Shown: positions 1 through 7,468 of the stretch, piece by piece
How positions within the stretch are numbered: position 1 is the stretch's first letter
Layout of the letters: the number at the start of each line of letters is the position of its first letter
Assembly: GCA_031267155.1 (NCBI GenBank)
Contig: JAIRZR010000150.1
Coordinates: forward strand, 1 to 11,974
Direction of reading: 5' to 3'
Length of the DNA: 11,974 bases
From: Prevotellaceae bacterium
Lineage (GTDB): Bacteria; Bacteroidota; Bacteroidia; Bacteroidales; UBA932
The notes under the pieces: generated by a model
Databases searched by the model: none
Seen by the model: only the letters and a program-made list of their open reading frames with translations
What the model was told of the DNA's origin: nothing
Position numbers and translations under genes: made by a program

Positions 1-203
1 AACCTGAGTTCGGGGTAAGAAATGATATAAATCATTATGAATCGGTTATTTGTTGCCCGCAGGGCATCCATATCAATAGAAAATGGCCTTTTTTCCCCCA
101 CAACCCCGTCAGGGGTTGAACACCTACGGCGTTCGTGTGGGCGGGAAATATTTTCTATTGATATATAAGCCCTAGCGGGCTATTCTTATCCCGAACTCAG
201 GTT
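1..203. repeat. Nested foldback (palindromic) intergenic element
   Basis: Two inverted repeats are nested here. The outer arms are 1-21 and 183-203, which match at 20 of 21 positions when one is reverse-complemented. The outer arm starts at the first base of the window, so it may extend further left. The inner arms are about 53-84 and 150-182; each has a GCCCG.AGGGC mini-hairpin followed by TATCAATAGAAAAT. In the centre, CAACCCC (101-107) and GGGGTTG (112-118) form a 7-bp stem with a GTCA loop. The inner part has the same layout as 7619-7814. No protein is encoded. It could be a non-autonomous mobile element or a structured RNA or terminator; the sequence alone does not decide. Confidence 0.75.
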
Positions 204-297
204 AATAAAGGATTTTTTACAGCCTGCCCTACGGGGAATTGAAATGCGGAATTTTGTCGTACACCCCATACGATTCATTATGGAACCAAAAATATTG

Positions 298-305
298 TAA
301 CTTTG
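298..305 (+). promoter_or_regulatory. Putative -7 box for the radical SAM gene
   Basis: TAACTTTG matches the Bacteroidota -7 consensus TAnnTTTG exactly. It ends 20 nt before the ATG at 326, which suggests a very short leader. No good TTTG -33 box is visible at the usual spacing, so confidence is moderate. The position supports the ATG at 326 over the upstream in-frame ATG at 239. Confidence 0.45.
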
Positions 306-325
306 CGTCAAAAATATACGGAAAA

Positions 326-1306
326 ATGGATAAACCTGAAACATTGCCTCTCAATCCAGTATATCCCTGGGGTGATAACAGGCGTTTCAACAGTTATGCA
401 GGATATTTCAAGCGCACATTTGGCGAAAGAGCTCAGAAAGTGTCTATTGATGCGGGTTTTACCTGTCCGAACAGGGACGGTTTGCTGGGCAGGGGAGGAT
501 GCAGCTATTGCGATAACGACAGTTTCAATCCTTCATACTGCATTCCGCACAAGTCTGTCAGCGAACAGATAGGCGAAGGAGTGGAGTTTCATGCCCGCCG
601 TTACCGTCGCGCCGATAAATTTCTGGCATACTTTCAAGCCTATTCCAATACCTATGCGCCTCTTGAACAGCTTAAAAAGATATATTCCGAAGCCCTGGAA
701 TATCCGGGCGTGATCGGTCTGGTCATAGGAACGCGTCCCGATTGCGTTGATTCCGGCAAGCTTGACTATCTGGCGGAGCTGTCGGAAAAATACCATATCG
801 TTCTGGAATACGGTCTGGAATCGTGTTACGACAGGACACTGAAAAGAATCAACCGCAGGCATGATTTCGAATGTTCGCGCAGGGCGATTGAAGAAACGGC
901 GGCGCGGGGAATAAGAACCGGAATACATCTGATGTTTGGACTTCCGGGCGAAACGGTACAGGAAATGCTTGACGAAGCGGACATCATATCCGGCCTTCCG
1001 GTCAATTCCGTCAAATTCCACCAGCTGCAGTTATTGAAAAACACGAGGATAACGGAGGAATACATTCGAAATCCTTCCGATTTCCATATCTTCGACGTAC
1101 CCGGATATATCAACTTTATGAGCCGGATAGTCGAGAAACTCAGACCGGATATTGTTGTCGAACGCATTGCGAGCGAAGTCCCTCCGAAGTTTTTAGCCGT
1201 ACCGGCATGGTGTTCTCTACGCAATGACCAAATACTTTCCCTTTTCGAAAAGAATCTCGAAAAACAGGACACATGGCAGGGAAAACTTTTTTCAATTAAC
1301 AGTTAA
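326..1306 (+). CDS. TIGR01212-family (YhcC/YtqA-like) radical SAM protein
   Basis: This is a 326-residue radical SAM protein of the TIGR01212 family, relatives of E. coli YhcC and B. subtilis YtqA. The family is expected to bind a [4Fe-4S] cluster and cleave S-adenosylmethionine, but its substrate is not known to me. The cluster cysteines sit in FTCPNRDG...GGCSYC as C47, C59 and C62 (C-x11-C-x2-C), the spacing usual for this family rather than the classic CxxxCxxC. Further family features are VIGTRPDC, an LEYGLES strand, GIHLMFGLPGE (about residues 199-209) and HQLQLLKNT near the C-terminal third. The ORF is open back to an ATG at 239, but that adds 29 residues unlike the family, and a -7 box lies between the two starts, so 326 is preferred. 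The gene converges on the XRE-cupin gene; its stop codon lies inside the hairpin that follows. Confidence 0.9.
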   Translation: MDKPETLPLNPVYPWGDNRRFNSYAGYFKRTFGERAQKVSIDAGFTCPNRDGLLGRGGCSYCDNDSFNPSYCIPHKSVSEQIGEGVEFHARRYRRADKFLAYFQAYSNTYAPLEQLKKIYSEALEYPGVIGLVIGTRPDCVDSGKLDYLAELSEKYHIVLEYGLESCYDRTLKRINRRHDFECSRRAIEETAARGIRTGIHLMFGLPGETVQEMLDEADIISGLPVNSVKFHQLQLLKNTRITEEYIRNPSDFHIFDVPGYINFMSRIVEKLRPDIVVERIASEVPPKFLAVPAWCSLRNDQILSLFEKNLEKQDTWQGKLFSINS

Positions 1307-1325
1307 CAATTAGGGTAATTGTTAA
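1303..1325. terminator. AT-rich hairpin between convergent genes
   Basis: TTAACAATTA (1303-1312) and TAATTGTTAA (1316-1325) form a perfect 10-bp stem with a GGG loop. It overlaps the stop codon of the radical SAM gene (1304-1306) and lies 26 nt past the stop of the convergent XRE-cupin gene. Related AT-rich words (TTAATTATTCATTGTTAATTG) follow. The stem has no GC pairs except two, so it would be a weak terminator; a bidirectional role is inferred from position. Confidence 0.4.
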
Positions 1326-1351
1326 TTATTCATTGTTAATTGTTCATTGTT

Positions 1352-1918
1352 TTACGCCGGAGCGTAAACGACAGCCAGTATTTTTGCTGTTCCGTTTATT
1401 GCCTGAATCCCGTGTTCGATTATCGAATCGTAGTAAATACTGTCGCCGGGATTAAGAGCGTATGTTTTTTGCCCGTATATAATCTCGACACTTCCGTCTA
1501 GGCAGTAGATAAATTCCTCTCCTTCATGCGAGGAGAAGACAAAATCGTCTCCCTTCGAGTTGTTTATTTCGATAATAAACGGCTCCATGTACCGTCCCGA
1601 TTTTGCTCTTGCCAGGGAATAGTAGTCAAGATGCTTTGTGTTGTTGGAGGAATTGAACCTTACGCCCTTATCATAGTCCTTGCTGCGACAGACAACGGGA
1701 CATTCCGATTCGATATCGTCCAGAAAGGTACCCAGCCTGACCCCCAGCGCTCTCGCTATTTTGATTAACGGAGCCAGAGATACCGACTCTCCATTTTCGA
1801 TCATTTCGATCTGACTGACTGTAAGTCCCGTGCGTTCGGCAACAGTTTCAATGCTGACAAGTCTGGATTCTCTGACAGACTTTACCCTGCTCCCCGCTGT
1901 AACAATAGATTCGCTCAT
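1352..1918 (-). CDS. XRE-family transcriptional regulator with C-terminal cupin domain
   Basis: This 188-residue protein has two domains. Residues about 10-66 are an XRE/HTH_3 DNA-binding domain (SIETVAERTGLTVSQIEMIENG, followed by LIKIARALGV), where the recognition helix lies around TVSQIEMIE. Residues about 112-187 are a small cupin barrel with HEGEEFIYCLDGSVEI (131-146), NPGDSIYYD (156-164) and H169. The usual HxH of cupin motif 1 is H-x-E here (H131, E133), with E135 and H169 as other candidate metal ligands. Proteins of this build are small-molecule-responsive repressors or activators; the ligand cannot be read from the sequence. Neighbours give no clue: it converges on a radical SAM gene and diverges from dnaE. 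Its own promoter region has a -7 box at 1951-1958, and self-regulation is possible but not shown. Confidence 0.88.
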   Translation of the reverse strand: MSESIVTAGSRVKSVRESRLVSIETVAERTGLTVSQIEMIENGESVSLAPLIKIARALGVRLGTFLDDIESECPVVCRSKDYDKGVRFNSSNNTKHLDYYSLARAKSGRYMEPFIIEINNSKGDDFVFSSHEGEEFIYCLDGSVEIIYGQKTYALNPGDSIYYDSIIEHGIQAINGTAKILAVVYAPA

Positions 1919-1950
1919 AAATTCCTTTTTACTGTTTATTAATCAGACGG

Positions 1951-1958
1951 CAAAGGTA
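1951..1958 (-). promoter_or_regulatory. Putative -7 box for the XRE-cupin gene
   Basis: On the minus strand this reads TACCTTTG, an exact match to TAnnTTTG, 32 nt before the ATG. The nearest TTTG upstream (1985-1988) is 26 bp away, longer than the usual spacing of about 20, so the -33 box is uncertain. Confidence 0.45.
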
Positions 1959-2048
1959 ATATTTTCATTTGATTATGAAACAGGCAAACAAATTTATTTT
2001 TCTGACGGTCTGTTTGAAAATTCTGAATATCTTAATTTTACCGGATGT

Positions 2049-2153
2049 GTGCAGACCTATTTTTTCGTGTAACATTCCCATTTTTTTGTGGTGCAGACTC
2101 ATTTTTTCATGGTGCAGACCTGTTTTTTTGTGGTACAGACTAACGGGCTTGTG
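2049..2153. repeat. Degenerate 21-bp tandem repeat, five units
   Basis: Five adjoining units start at 2049, 2069, 2091, 2112 and 2133, with lengths 20, 22, 21, 21 and 21. The consensus is roughly GTGCAGACCTRTTTTTTYRTG. Units 3 and 4 are the most alike; unit 2 lacks the CAGAC word and unit 5 runs into the next repeat element. There are no spacers, so it is not a CRISPR array. It lies between the divergent XRE-cupin and dnaE promoters. Its function is unknown; it may be a slippage-prone tract. Confidence 0.65.
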
Positions 2154-2240
2154 GTGTGTGTGTTGTTTCTATTGATATTGATGCCTTGACAGGCAATTAA
2201 TTAACGCTATTCAACTTTTAGTTTTTAACTCTCTTGATGT
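2141..2240. repeat. Partial copy of the TATCAATAGAAA palindromic family
   Basis: Positions 2141-2189, reverse-complemented, match about 7627-7675: the TATCAATAGAAACAACACACAC stretch and the CCACAA.CCCGTTA block. Positions 2167-2240 match 7787-7871 in direct orientation, sharing TTGATATTGATGCC, GGCAATTAATTAACGC and the TTTTTAGTTTTTAACTCTC.TGATG end. The copy at 7831-7860 carries one extra tandem CTTTTAGTTTTTAA unit. The piece therefore looks like one end of a longer element whose other half is missing. The rest of 1919-2395 (up to about 2320) shows no gene. Confidence 0.65.
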
Positions 2241-2326
2241 CCTCCACAATATAGAAAATAACCGGCAAAAGATACAGGAAGGAACATCTGTTACAGAAAA
2301 ATCTTTCCCATTCCCAAAAAAACAAT

Positions 2327-2334
2327 TACCTTTA
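2327..2334 (+). promoter_or_regulatory. Possible -7 box for dnaE
   Basis: TACCTTTA matches seven of the eight positions of TAnnTTTG and lies 61 nt before the dnaE ATG. No convincing -33 TTTG is seen about 20 bp upstream, so this is a tentative call. Confidence 0.3.
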
Positions 2335-2395
2335 CCGGGCGAAAAAAGTATATAACATACTGTTAATAAGATAAATTGATTTAATATATTTTACA

Positions 2396-5300
2396 ATGTT
2401 TACCCATTTACACGTACACACCCAATATTCCGTACTTGACGGAGCTTCGGCGATACCGGACCTGTTTGCAACCGCAAAAAGCGACGGTCAAAAGGCGCTG
2501 GCTATTACAGACCACGGAAATATGTATGGCGTCAAGGAGTTTCTGAAGGAAGCCAAAAATGCGGGAATCAAGCCGATAGTCGGCTGCGAGGTTTATGTTG
2601 CGCGTAACAGCCGCTTCGACAAAAACGGCAGGGAAGACCAGGGCGGCAGGCATCTCATACTGCTGGCAAAGAATAAAACGGGATACTACAATCTGGTCAA
2701 ACTCGTGTCGCTGGGCTTTATCGACGGATTCTATTCCCGTCCGAGAATCGACAAGGAGATTCTGTTTCAGTATAAAGAGGGGCTGATTGTTTCGTCGGCA
2801 TGCATCGGGGGAGAAATCCCGAAACTGATTCGCGCAGGAAATATGGAAGAAGCGGAGCGCGTTGCCCGGGAATTTCAGGAACATTTCGGCGAAGACTTTT
2901 ATCTCGAAATTCAGCGTCACCGGAGCAGCAGTCCATATACGGAACAGGTATTCCGGGAGCAGACAGTTTCCAATCAGGGACTCATGCAGCTGTCCGAAAA
3001 GCTGGGAATCAAAGTAATTGCAAGCAACGACGTGCATTTTGTACACGAAGCGGACGCCGATGTTCACGACCGTCTTATCTGCATAAACACGGGCGCCAAG
3101 CTCAATGATACCGACCGGATGCGCTATACCGGGCAGGAATGGCTGAAATCACAGTCCGAGATGCAGAAGCTGTTTGCCGACATCCCGGAAGCAATCTCGA
3201 ATACCGAAGAAATCGTTGAGAAAATCGAGGAATACACCATCACGAGCAAGGCGATAATGCCCCTGTTCCCCATTCCCGAAGAGTTTGAAAACGACGACGC
3301 CTACCTCAAACATCTCACATACAAAGGAGCCGAAAAACGCTATGGCGAACTGAGCGACGAATTGCGGGAAAGGATAGATTTCGAGCTTGATACGATAAGG
3401 AACATGGGCTTTCCCGGGTATTTCCTCATAGTTCAGGATTTCATTTCGGAAGCGAAGAAGATGGGCGTTGCCGTGGGTCCCGGGCGCGGCTCGGCGGCGG
3501 GATCGGCTGTGGCATACTGTCTTGGCATAACGAATATCGATCCTGTGGAATACAATCTGCTGTTCGAGCGTTTCCTCAATCCCGACCGCATCTCCATGCC
3601 CGATATTGACATCGATTTCGATGACGACGGCAGGGTCGAAGTGCTTAAATATGTCGAGGACAAGTACGGGAAAGAGAAGGTTGCGCATATCGTAACTTTC
3701 GGATGCATGGCTGCCAAAACGGCGATCAGGGATGTGGCGAGGGTTCAGGAACTGCCGCTGTCCGAAGCCGACAGGCTGGCGAAACTCGTCCCCGAAGGTC
3801 CGAAAGCCAATTTTGCCACGGCTCTCAGGGAAGTTCCGGAGCTGGCAAGGGAACTGAGTTCGGCTGACGAATTGATCAGGAGCACGCTGAAGTATGCGCA
3901 GAATCTGGAAGGCTCGCTGCGAAACACCGGCGTCCATGCATGTGGCATAATTATCGGACGCGACGACCTCAAGCAGTATGTGCCGCTCTGCACTTCGAGG
4001 GACAAGGATACGAACGAGGAATTTCTCGTTACACAGTACGAAGGTTCGGAAGTCGAGGACATAGGGCTGCTTAAAATGGACTTCCTCGGACTGAAAACGC
4101 TGTCCATCATCAAGGAAGCGCTCGAAAACATAAAGCTGCGGCACAATATCAGCCTCAACATAGGCGACATACCGCTTGACGACGAAAAGACATACGAACT
4201 CTACAGCAGGGGCGAAACGGTCGGCACTTTCCAGTTCGAATCCGACGGGATGAGGAAATGGCTGAAGCAGCTGAGTCCGAATAAATTTGAAGACCTCATT
4301 GCCATGAACGCCCTCTACCGTCCTGGACCGATGGACTATATCCCCGATTTCATTGCCCGGAAACACGGACGGGTGGCGATAAGCTACGACATCCCCGAAC
4401 AGGCGGAATATCTTGAGGACACGTACGGCATAACGGTCTATCAGGAACAGGTCATGCTTCTCTCGCAGTCCCTTGCCGGCTTCTCCAAGGGCGAGGCGGA
4501 CACCCTGCGTAAAGCAATGGGTAAGAAGCAGAGAGCCGTGATGGATAAAATGAAGGAAAAGTTTATCGCGGGAGGAATATCGAAGGGGCACGACGTAAAA
4601 AAGCTGGAAAAGATATGGACGGACTGGGAATCTTTCGCCGAATATGCCTTCAACAAGTCGCACTCGACCTGCTATTCCTACATCGCATACCAGACGGCGT
4701 ATCTGAAAGCCCACTATCCGGCGGAATACATGGCGGCTGTCCTCAGCTGCAACCTGTCGAATATCTCCGAAATCACCAAGTTTATGGAGGAATGTATCCG
4801 GATGGGCATAAATGTTTCGGGTCCGGACATCAACGAAAGTTACCACAAATTCACGGTCAATGCGAAGGGCGACATAAGGTTCGGGCTTGCAGCCATCAAG
4901 AACGTGGGAGCCGGAGCGGTGGAAAATATCATCGCGGTACGCAATGCCGAGACATTTAAGAATATCTACGATTTTGTCGAAAGAGTGAGCCTTTCCTCGG
5001 TGAACAAGAGGTGCATGGAGTCGCTCGCCATGGCCGGCGCCTTCGACGGGCTGAACATAAAAAGGGAACAGCTGGCGGCAAGCAATGCCAAAGGCGAGCC
5101 GGTTCTCGACGTCCTGATAAGGTACGGCGGCAAGGTGCAGTCCGATAAAATGATGAATGTCAATTCCCTGTTTATGGGCGCCAATGCCGTGCAGGTTGCA
5201 AAACCCGAAATCCCTCCGGCGGAAAGCTGGGCGCGTATAAATGTCCTGAAAAAGGAAAAGGAACTGACCGGAATGTTCCTGTCTTCGCATCCCCTGGACG

Positions 5301-5872
5301 ATTACAGGTTCGAGATGACAAACCTCGTTTCGCACTCGATTGCCGATCTGGCAAACCTCGCCCCGCTAAGGGAACACGATTTCTCCCTCGGCGGCTTCGT
5401 AACGGCAAGCAGCGACAATGTCAGCAAAAACGGAAAGCCATGGGGACAGTTTTCGCTCGAAGACTATACGGGAACTTACGATTTCAGAGTGTTTGGCAAG
5501 GACTATGAACAGTTTATGAAATTCATGCAACAGGGATATTTCCTGCTGGTTAAAGCCACCGTGCAGGAAAGATACAACTCGCCGGGAGAACTGGAGGTAA
5601 AAATCAAGCAGATCAATCTCCTCGGAAATGCACGGGACAGTATTAAAAGCTTCACGCTCAATCTCCCCGTGTCGGAGGTATCGCAGGCTTTTGTAGAAAA
5701 AATCTCGACCGTCGTGAAAAACAATTCCGGCTCAATCGAGTTCCGTATCCGATTTGTCGATAAGGATAAAAATATTTCCGTTGACCTGTTTTCCCGAAAA
5801 TACAGAATCGGAATCACTGCGGAAATGCTTGAGTTTATCAAAAATAATGAAATAAAGTACTCAATAAATTAA
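2396..5872 (+). CDS. dnaE: DNA polymerase III subunit alpha
   Basis: This is the replicative C-family DNA polymerase, which extends DNA at the fork while bound to the sliding clamp. It has 1158 residues, close to the 1160 of E. coli DnaE, so it appears complete. Residues 1-~215 are the PHP domain (HLHVHTQYS, TDHGN, GCEVYV, SACIGGE, SNDVHF). The palm carries GPGRGSAAGS (361-370) and the catalytic acidic motif MPDIDIDF (401-408), with the third aspartate at D562 in KMDFLGLKTL. The fingers include NALYRPGPMDYIP and YQEQVM; AFNKSHS is at 751-757. A helix-hairpin-helix lies near 828-848 and an OB fold at about 995-1078. NVNSLF (921-926) sits where the internal clamp-binding motif of other DnaE proteins is found. 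The gene stands alone, followed by tandem stops TAA TGA. No epsilon exonuclease is encoded nearby. Confidence 0.97.
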   Translation: MFTHLHVHTQYSVLDGASAIPDLFATAKSDGQKALAITDHGNMYGVKEFLKEAKNAGIKPIVGCEVYVARNSRFDKNGREDQGGRHLILLAKNKTGYYNLVKLVSLGFIDGFYSRPRIDKEILFQYKEGLIVSSACIGGEIPKLIRAGNMEEAERVAREFQEHFGEDFYLEIQRHRSSSPYTEQVFREQTVSNQGLMQLSEKLGIKVIASNDVHFVHEADADVHDRLICINTGAKLNDTDRMRYTGQEWLKSQSEMQKLFADIPEAISNTEEIVEKIEEYTITSKAIMPLFPIPEEFENDDAYLKHLTYKGAEKRYGELSDELRERIDFELDTIRNMGFPGYFLIVQDFISEAKKMGVAVGPGRGSAAGSAVAYCLGITNIDPVEYNLLFERFLNPDRISMPDIDIDFDDDGRVEVLKYVEDKYGKEKVAHIVTFGCMAAKTAIRDVARVQELPLSEADRLAKLVPEGPKANFATALREVPELARELSSADELIRSTLKYAQNLEGSLRNTGVHACGIIIGRDDLKQYVPLCTSRDKDTNEEFLVTQYEGSEVEDIGLLKMDFLGLKTLSIIKEALENIKLRHNISLNIGDIPLDDEKTYELYSRGETVGTFQFESDGMRKWLKQLSPNKFEDLIAMNALYRPGPMDYIPDFIARKHGRVAISYDIPEQAEYLEDTYGITVYQEQVMLLSQSLAGFSKGEADTLRKAMGKKQRAVMDKMKEKFIAGGISKGHDVKKLEKIWTDWESFAEYAFNKSHSTCYSYIAYQTAYLKAHYPAEYMAAVLSCNLSNISEITKFMEECIRMGINVSGPDINESYHKFTVNAKGDIRFGLAAIKNVGAGAVENIIAVRNAETFKNIYDFVERVSLSSVNKRCMESLAMAGAFDGLNIKREQLAASNAKGEPVLDVLIRYGGKVQSDKMMNVNSLFMGANAVQVAKPEIPPAESWARINVLKKEKELTGMFLSSHPLDDYRFEMTNLVSHSIADLANLAPLREHDFSLGGFVTASSDNVSKNGKPWGQFSLEDYTGTYDFRVFGKDYEQFMKFMQQGYFLLVKATVQERYNSPGELEVKIKQINLLGNARDSIKSFTLNLPVSEVSQAFVEKISTVVKNNSGSIEFRIRFVDKDKNISVDLFSRKYRIGITAEMLEFIKNNEIKYSIN

Positions 5873-5886
5873 TGATCATGGGACGT

Positions 5887-6018
5887 GAAATAAATAAGGT
5901 GTAACAGTTTCATGATACTGTGAACATAATGCGCATTGCGAAATTGCCCGCAGGGCCGTAGGGTATCAATACCAATAGAAAACCGTTACCTCCAGCCACA
6001 AGCCTTTTAAGGCTTGCA
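5887..6018 (+). repeat. Left arm of the long inverted repeat flanking ahpC
   Basis: Positions 5887-5956 are the reverse complement of 7871-7940 at 68 of 70 bases; the two mismatches are adjacent (AC against TT, at 5923-5924). Homology resumes at 5956-6018 against 7747-7810, including the perfect palindrome CAAGCCTTTTAAGGCTTG. The right arm has about 60 extra bases (7811-7870) between two GCCCG.AGGGC words. In this arm the two words are fused into GCCCGCAGGGCCGTAGGG, as expected from a deletion between short direct repeats. The arm starts only 14 nt after the dnaE stop codon. Confidence 0.85.
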
Positions 6019-6155
6019 GAAAGAATTATCGTATCGGTATAGACGTATTTGGCTTCTGCAGGAAAGATTATCGGGCTTTCAGCCCTTAACTTGACGACAT
6101 TGGGCTAAAGCCGACTAAAGGCTTACGCATCCCCAATTGTGTGTATTATTGTGTA
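6019..6155. repeat. Cluster of small hairpins after dnaE
   Basis: This stretch has no gene. It holds two related words, GCAGAAAGAATTATCG (from 6016) and GCAGGAAAGATTATCGGG (from 6058). It also holds the hairpins GGGCT-TTC-AGCCC (6073-6085) and GGCT-AA-AGCC (6103-6112). GGCTAAAGCC-type palindromes are common debris of intergenic repeats. The function is unknown. Confidence 0.4.
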
Positions 6156-6320
6156 GAGAGCGTCCAAAAAATTCCTCACATCGTCATTGCGAGCGAAGCG
6201 AAGCAATCCAGTGATTAACAGTATTCTGGATTGCTTCGGGCTGCGCCCTTGCAATGACGCTTTTCGTAAGCAGCACATTAAGAGGCTTTTCTGGATTGCT
6301 TCACTGCGTTCGCAATGACG
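6156..6320 (+). repeat. Left copy of the direct repeat flanking ahpC (CGTCATTGCGAG palindrome type)
   Basis: The core is an imperfect palindrome: CGTCATTGCGAGCGAAGCGA... (6182-6211) faces CTGGATTGCTTCGG...CAATGACG (6226-6259) across TGATTAACAGTATT. A second half copy, CTGGATTGCTTCACTGCG...CAATGACG, is at 6291-6320. The whole 6182-6320 unit recurs in the same order at 7469-7597, including the linker GTAAGCAGCACAT.AAGAGGC. Positions 6156-6190 resemble the terminal sequence at 7990-8024 reversed (GAG.G.GTC.AAAAA...TCACATCGTCATTGCGA). I recall near-identical GTCATTGCGAG/CGCAATGAC palindromes as multicopy elements in many unrelated bacteria. Confidence 0.8.
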
Positions 6321-6375
6321 GACAACGATGGTTTGCTTCGATTTATGATGAGGCCTTTTGTTATGTCCTGATTAT

Positions 6376-6424
6376 GCGTCATTTCGCTTGTAGTTTAGGC
6401 ACGAAACGGTTATTCGCAATGACG
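6376..6424 (+). repeat. 49-bp repeat, copy 1
   Basis: The block begins GCGTCATTTCGCTTGTAGTT and ends ATTCGCAATGACG. It has the same length, the same ends and the same GGCACG middle word as 7951-7999, in the same orientation. Its ends are inverted copies of each other (CGTCATT / AATGACG), so it is a diverged relative of the 6182-6259 palindrome. The 180 bases that follow, to about 6605, show only a TCGCCT-GA-AGGCGA hairpin (6482-6495) and no gene. Confidence 0.6.
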
Positions 6425-6649
6425 GACACCGACCATTTTGAAGCGCCCTATACCTTCCAAAGCTTTTTAAAACTAAAATCTTCGCCTGAAGGCGAGGGAT
6501 TTGCCCTCAGATGTATAAATTAAATACCCACTGAGGTTGTTTTGTTATTGAAATTAGGTAAAAATGAGGTTTTTGGACATGTATGTAACATTTTTGACAG
6601 TATGCAAGGTTAATTGAAATTCAGATTTTTGTCATGTGCATACCGTATA

Positions 6650-6689
6650 AAAAGAAACAACCCCGGCAGATATTTCTACCGGAGCTGTT
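6650..6689 (-). terminator. Rho-independent terminator of ahpC
   Basis: Read on the minus strand, AACAGCTCCGG (6689-6679) pairs with CCGGGGTTGTT (6666-6656) as an 11-bp stem including two G-U pairs. Inside the loop, AGA and TCT could extend the pairing. The stem is followed directly by TTTCTTTTT. It begins 32 nt past the ahpC stop codon, so ahpC is probably transcribed alone. Confidence 0.85.
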
Positions 6690-6721
6690 CCATCATTAAC
6701 ATGAAAAATTATTCTTTAGTT

Positions 6722-7288
6722 TTATATCTTGCCTACCAAATCAATGCTTGGTTTCAGTGTTGTATCGCCTTTTCTCCATTTTGCAGGACAGACCTCGTCG
6801 GGGTGAGCTGCCACAAACTGTGCGGCTTCCACTTTCCTGAGCAGTTCGTCTGCATTACGTCCAATGCCATTGTCGTGGATTTCAGCAATTTTAATTTGTC
6901 CCTCGGGATTAACGAGGAAAGTTCCGCGATAAGCCAGGCCTTCTTCTTCAATCAGCACTCCAAATGCGCGGCTCAAAGCGCCGGTATGATCTGCCAGCAT
7001 CGGATATTTGATTTTACGGATAGTTTCGGAAGCATCATGCCATGCCTTGTGAACAAAGTGGGAATCGGTGCTTACGGAGTAAACTTCTACGCCAAGTTCC
7101 TGCAGTTTGGCATATTTGTCTGCCATGTCTCCCAGTTCGGTCGGACAAACAAAAGTGAAATCGGCAGGATAGAAGAAGAAAATTGCCCATTTTCCTTTTA
7201 CATCATTATTCGTTACGGTCTTAAAATTTCCGTCATGATAGGCCTGCAGTTTAAATTCAGGCAGTTGAGAATTAATAATCGTTTGCAT
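6722..7288 (-). CDS. ahpC: Alkyl hydroperoxide reductase subunit C (2-Cys peroxiredoxin)
   Basis: This 188-residue protein is a typical AhpC/Prx1-type peroxiredoxin, a cytoplasmic enzyme that reduces hydrogen peroxide, organic hydroperoxides and peroxynitrite. The peroxidatic cysteine is C48 in PADFTFVCPTE. The resolving cysteine is C167 in EVCPAKW, near the C-terminus, which in this family forms a disulfide with the partner subunit. Other family marks are the thioredoxin-fold strand WAIFFFYPADF, VSTDSHFVHKAW, YPMLADHTG and RGTFLVNPEG with its conserved arginine. The length is that of E. coli AhpC (187). The usual reductase gene ahpF is not adjacent: the gene has its own promoter (7340-7371) and terminator (6650-6689), with repeats on both sides. 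Reduction must therefore come from an AhpF elsewhere or from thioredoxin. OxyR control is known in Bacteroides, but I see no site I could defend. Confidence 0.97.
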   Translation of the reverse strand: MQTIINSQLPEFKLQAYHDGNFKTVTNNDVKGKWAIFFFYPADFTFVCPTELGDMADKYAKLQELGVEVYSVSTDSHFVHKAWHDASETIRKIKYPMLADHTGALSRAFGVLIEEEGLAYRGTFLVNPEGQIKIAEIHDNGIGRNADELLRKVEAAQFVAAHPDEVCPAKWRKGDTTLKPSIDLVGKI

Positions 7289-7339
7289 ATTTTTTATTTT
7301 TTTTAAATATTTTTAATAATCATTACATTTATTTTTCGA

Positions 7340-7371
7340 CAAAGGTAAGTGGCTTGACGGTATAAATCAAA
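7340..7371 (-). promoter_or_regulatory. Bacteroidota-type promoter of ahpC
   Basis: On the minus strand, TTTG (7371-7368) is followed after 20 nt by TACCTTTG (7347-7340), matching the -33 and -7 boxes of the primary sigma factor of Bacteroidota. The -7 box ends about 50 nt before the ATG. The leader is very AT-rich with long A runs, as is common before strongly expressed genes in this phylum. Confidence 0.75.
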
Positions 7372-7468
7372 TCAATGTTTTCTATATTCAAATAAGTAAT
7401 ATATATATGACCTGAAAATTAAGAATTTTGTGAAATAATCGAGGGTGTCTCAAAAGGGGGGGAAGTCC

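Noticed and set aside
2049..2153. CRISPR-like array
   Set aside because: The units adjoin each other with no unique spacers, are degenerate, and there are no cas genes in the window.
1969..2175. 68-codon frame with heptad-like repeats (CRPIFSW)
   Set aside because: The heptad arises only because the tandem repeat has a 21-bp period. The first part overlaps the XRE-cupin promoter region, and there is no other sign of a gene.
3149..5335. Minus-strand open frame of 728 codons inside dnaE
   Set aside because: It is antisense to a clearly conserved polymerase gene. Its translation has no recognisable domain and the length follows from the codon composition of dnaE.
6254..6523. Plus-strand open frame of 89 codons
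   Set aside because: It is built from CTGGATTGCTTCG...CAATGACG repeats read through; the same repeats recur without an open frame near 7500.
6614..7306. Plus-strand open frame of 230 codons over ahpC
   Set aside because: It is antisense to ahpC, whose active-site motifs, promoter and terminator are all on the minus strand.
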